Shown here: in pieces, positions 61,749 through 64,000 of the stretch
Numbering within the stretch: position 1 is the first letter of the stretch
Layout of the letters: each line of letters starts with the position of its first letter
Source: Bradysia coprophila
Lineage: Eukaryota > Arthropoda > Insecta > Diptera > Sciaridae
Direction: 5' to 3'
Assembly (NCBI RefSeq): GCF_014529535.1
Contig: NW_023503501.1
Span: 5,834,150-5,898,149, forward strand
DNA length: 64,000 nt
Translations under genes and position numbers: made by a program
Notes under the pieces: generated by a model
Seen by the model: the letters and a program-made list of their open reading frames with translations, nothing else
Told to the model about the DNA's origin: nothing
The model's database searches: none

Positions 61749-63012
61749 CTTTAAGAGTCAATTCGCCAAAACTTCGAACAGCTTTTATGGAATCGGGATT
61801 CAAGCCGACGGCGATCCAAACGAGCTGAATCGTCGTTCAATTCTCATAATATCGTGGAACCACTTTTTTCCCGAAAAATTTTTGTTGGGCTGTCATGGCC
61901 CTTTTCTCCGAAGTGGTCGCAAGAATCGTTTTTTATCAATTACTCTAACATGCGAGATGTGAATAATTTCAAATTATGTACGTTTATGAAGGTCGATGAG
62001 CTGTATATTATTGACCAACAAACGCCGAAGTTCGACCCACCCAGCCGCCATGCCACAACAAGTGAAAAACCTCGAAAAAAAACTAAATTTTTGAAGGGCT
62101 CTGGGCGGTTGGGAAAGCATGTAGCAGGAAGCTCTAACCCGGAGTTTTGTAGCTTACTTCTAGCCCTATCCATTGACACCCCACTCGACCATACTCACCG
62201 TCCCAGATAGAAATGGTGTTCGAAATATTATAGCATCGTAGTATGCAATAGAAATGAAACAGATCGAAGTGTGCAAGACTGTGTGAAAATCAGATTAAAC
62301 ATAAACGTTGAAAGGGCAAGACGCCCGAATTATTGTGTTTTTTCTCGAAATCAATTGAGCCAAGTTAATCCGGAATTTGAACGCCAACAAAATTCCGAAC
62401 AAATGGAGTTGATTTTTCACAATGTATCTCAACCCATCAAATTTTGGAAACTCTTCGAACTTTAAAGTTCCCCAAATAACGTTTTTTTTCTAGCGAATTT
62501 TATTATTTACGAGTTTTACGAGATAATAGTCAGTAAAACTGACGTGATACAGCCAGAAGATGAGCCATAGATCTTTTTTGTAGAGGCCAAACTGCCAAAA
62601 TGAACCAAACATTCCAAAATTTTACCTCATCAATTTTTTGAAAATAGTAAATCGAGCCCTTCAAAAATTTCGGTTTTTTCGAGGTTTTTCACTTGTTGTG
62701 GCGGCTAGGTGGGTCGAACATCGGCATTTGTTGGTCAATAATATTCAGCTCATCATCGACCTTGATAAACATACACAATTTGACACTATTCACATTTTGC
62801 ATGTTGGAGCTATTGATAAAAAACGATTTTCACGACAACTCCAGAGAAAATTTTTCTTAGGGCCATGTCAGCCCAACAAAAAAATTTCGGGAAAAAAGTT
62901 GTTCCTCGATATTATCAGAATTGAACGACGATTCATTTGAGCTATAGCTCGTTTGGATCGCTGTCGGCTTGAATCTCGACTGTTCGAAGTTTTGGCGAAT
63001 TGACTCTTAAAA
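61749..63012. repeat. Long inverted repeat, ~350-bp diverged arms
   Basis: Left arm about 61749-62100 and right arm about 62650-63012 are inverted copies over their length: AAGAGTCAATTCGCCAAAAC, GATTCAAGCCGACGGCGATC-like, CTCATAATATCG, AAATTTTTGTTGGGCTG, GTCGATGAGCTG-like, TTGACCAACAAA, GTTCGACCCACC and CTTTTTGAAGGGCTC-like. Identity is roughly 80-85% by eye. The ~550-bp centre is unrelated. A third partial copy is at 33100-33245. Small frames here are shadows of the arms. Confidence 0.8.
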
Positions 63013-63017
63013 GTGGT

Positions 63018-64000
63018 TGAAAATTGTAATCTGATCTAAATTTGTGTACATATCCCAGTGATAAATAAATAAAGGCAATAAAGGAAGTAAAAGCCTTTCC
63101 TGATTATGGAAGTACTAACGGTAGTTTGTCCTTCTGACCTGCTCAAAAAATAATAATTAAATAGCGAGGGTACATGATTACTTTTAAGAGAACCCGGCCG
63201 ATTTTTTTCGGTAATATTTTCGCAATAAGAGCATTTGAATTCAATTAGCAAGTGTTTCTACAAATTGTGGATGGTACTTGTTGCTAAGCCCCCCCCCCCA
63301 TGCAGCTTAATACAATTCCAATTGTAGTTCTTTTCAATTTATTCAAGCTCTTAGACTTGTTAAGTGAACAAAGTTAAGTTCCCTGTCTGCAGTTATTTAG
63401 GCCGGTACATTGTTAAACGTTCAAAAATACAGAACACAGAGACTTCTCATACTTTAATATTTACACAGTTCGTCTACATCCATGAGTATATTTTAATGCA
63501 TATACAACGCAGCAACCATGAACCATCACCACACCTGGTTGAAATACGCAAACAGAACATATACTACAAGTACACAAGCCTTGGGTGCGACACAAAAAAA
63601 GCTGCGCCGAATCCAGTTGAAAAATGTCTCCAGTCTGGAAAGTATATTACAGAGCTTTTGCCGATGTTACCCCTAAAACAACGTAAATTTCCCCAATTCC
63701 ATCCTATTCTATTCCGTTACACCATAAAAAAAGCGTCATGAATTCTAGTAGTATACATAACGTCGGAACGGCACAAATACGTTTTGTGTCGATGTATAAA
63801 AATAAACTCAAATAGATTCAATAAATTGTATAAAAAAATCTTGAATTTGGTCGAATTTAGATTGGGATCAAAATGAACGAAATTACAGTCAATGGACGAA
63901 TTAATTTTTCAAATTGAATGAATGGTGGTTGAGTTAATTCATTGGACTGGTGAACTATTACTTACCTGACTATTGACGTGCGTGCACTTTATTGTGTGTT
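63018..64000. other. Right edge of window, nothing firmly recognised
   Basis: A C9 run lies at about 63291. A 125-codon plus-strand frame (63364-63741) has no recognised domain; it could be chance or a gene fragment. Confidence 0.3.

Noticed and set aside
63364..63741. 125-codon plus-strand frame near the right edge
   Set aside because: No recognised family and an AT-driven composition. Noted only in the edge description.

Overview
The window is nuclear DNA of an insect. It is AT-rich, has no prokaryote-style packed ORFs, carries an insect-type 7tm_6 odorant receptor with 58-nt introns and an HP1 chromatin protein, and is saturated with short inverted-repeat transposons (MITEs), hairpins and minisatellites. 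Short introns and these families suit a fly (Diptera), but that level is a weak inference.

Only two protein genes can be read with confidence. (1) An odorant receptor, + strand, 3845-5318: four exons assemble in frame to 382 codons, with a polyadenylation signal overlapping the stop. (2) An HP1 gene, - strand, 52440-53106: chromodomain, hinge and chromo shadow domain in one intronless reading, broken by a single +1 shift at a UGA codon (52675-52677). Weaker coding signals are a splice-bounded candidate exon at 15656-15822 (-), a micro-exon at 25390-25445 (+), two candidate exons at 34280-34489 (+), and decayed coding-like stretches near 1.3-1.6, 5.9-6.2 and 12.1-12.4 kb.

Layout. 0-7 kb: foldback element, ORF remnant, second inverted-repeat element, odorant receptor, TA-flanked MITE, minisatellite. 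7-17 kb: sparse, with hairpins, a 7-bp-TSD MITE, a TTAA-flanked MITE and the candidate exon. 17-22 kb: dense repeats, including a 1.6-kb structure bracketed by 35-bp-spaced GCACGCGCGTGC palindromes, a perfect 7-bp-TSD MITE, tRNA-like sequence, a TA MITE and a perfect 121-bp-arm hairpin. 22-32 kb: mostly empty, perhaps intronic, except a multi-arm folded region at 26.8-28.0 kb. 32-41 kb: diverged ~160-bp and ~152-bp tandem repeats, the second interrupted by a MITE with 8-bp TSD; a tRNA-like sequence inside an inverted-repeat element. 41-52 kb: nested MITEs. 52.4-53.1 kb: HP1. 53-56 kb: a run of hairpins. 59.4-59.95 kb: an 11-bp tandem array. 61.7-63.0 kb: a long inverted repeat with ~350-bp arms.

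The genes show no functional linkage. The most informative features are the self-documenting transposon insertions (TSDs, empty sites, nested copies), the perfect hairpin at 21.9 kb as a possible small-RNA source, and the HP1 frameshift.
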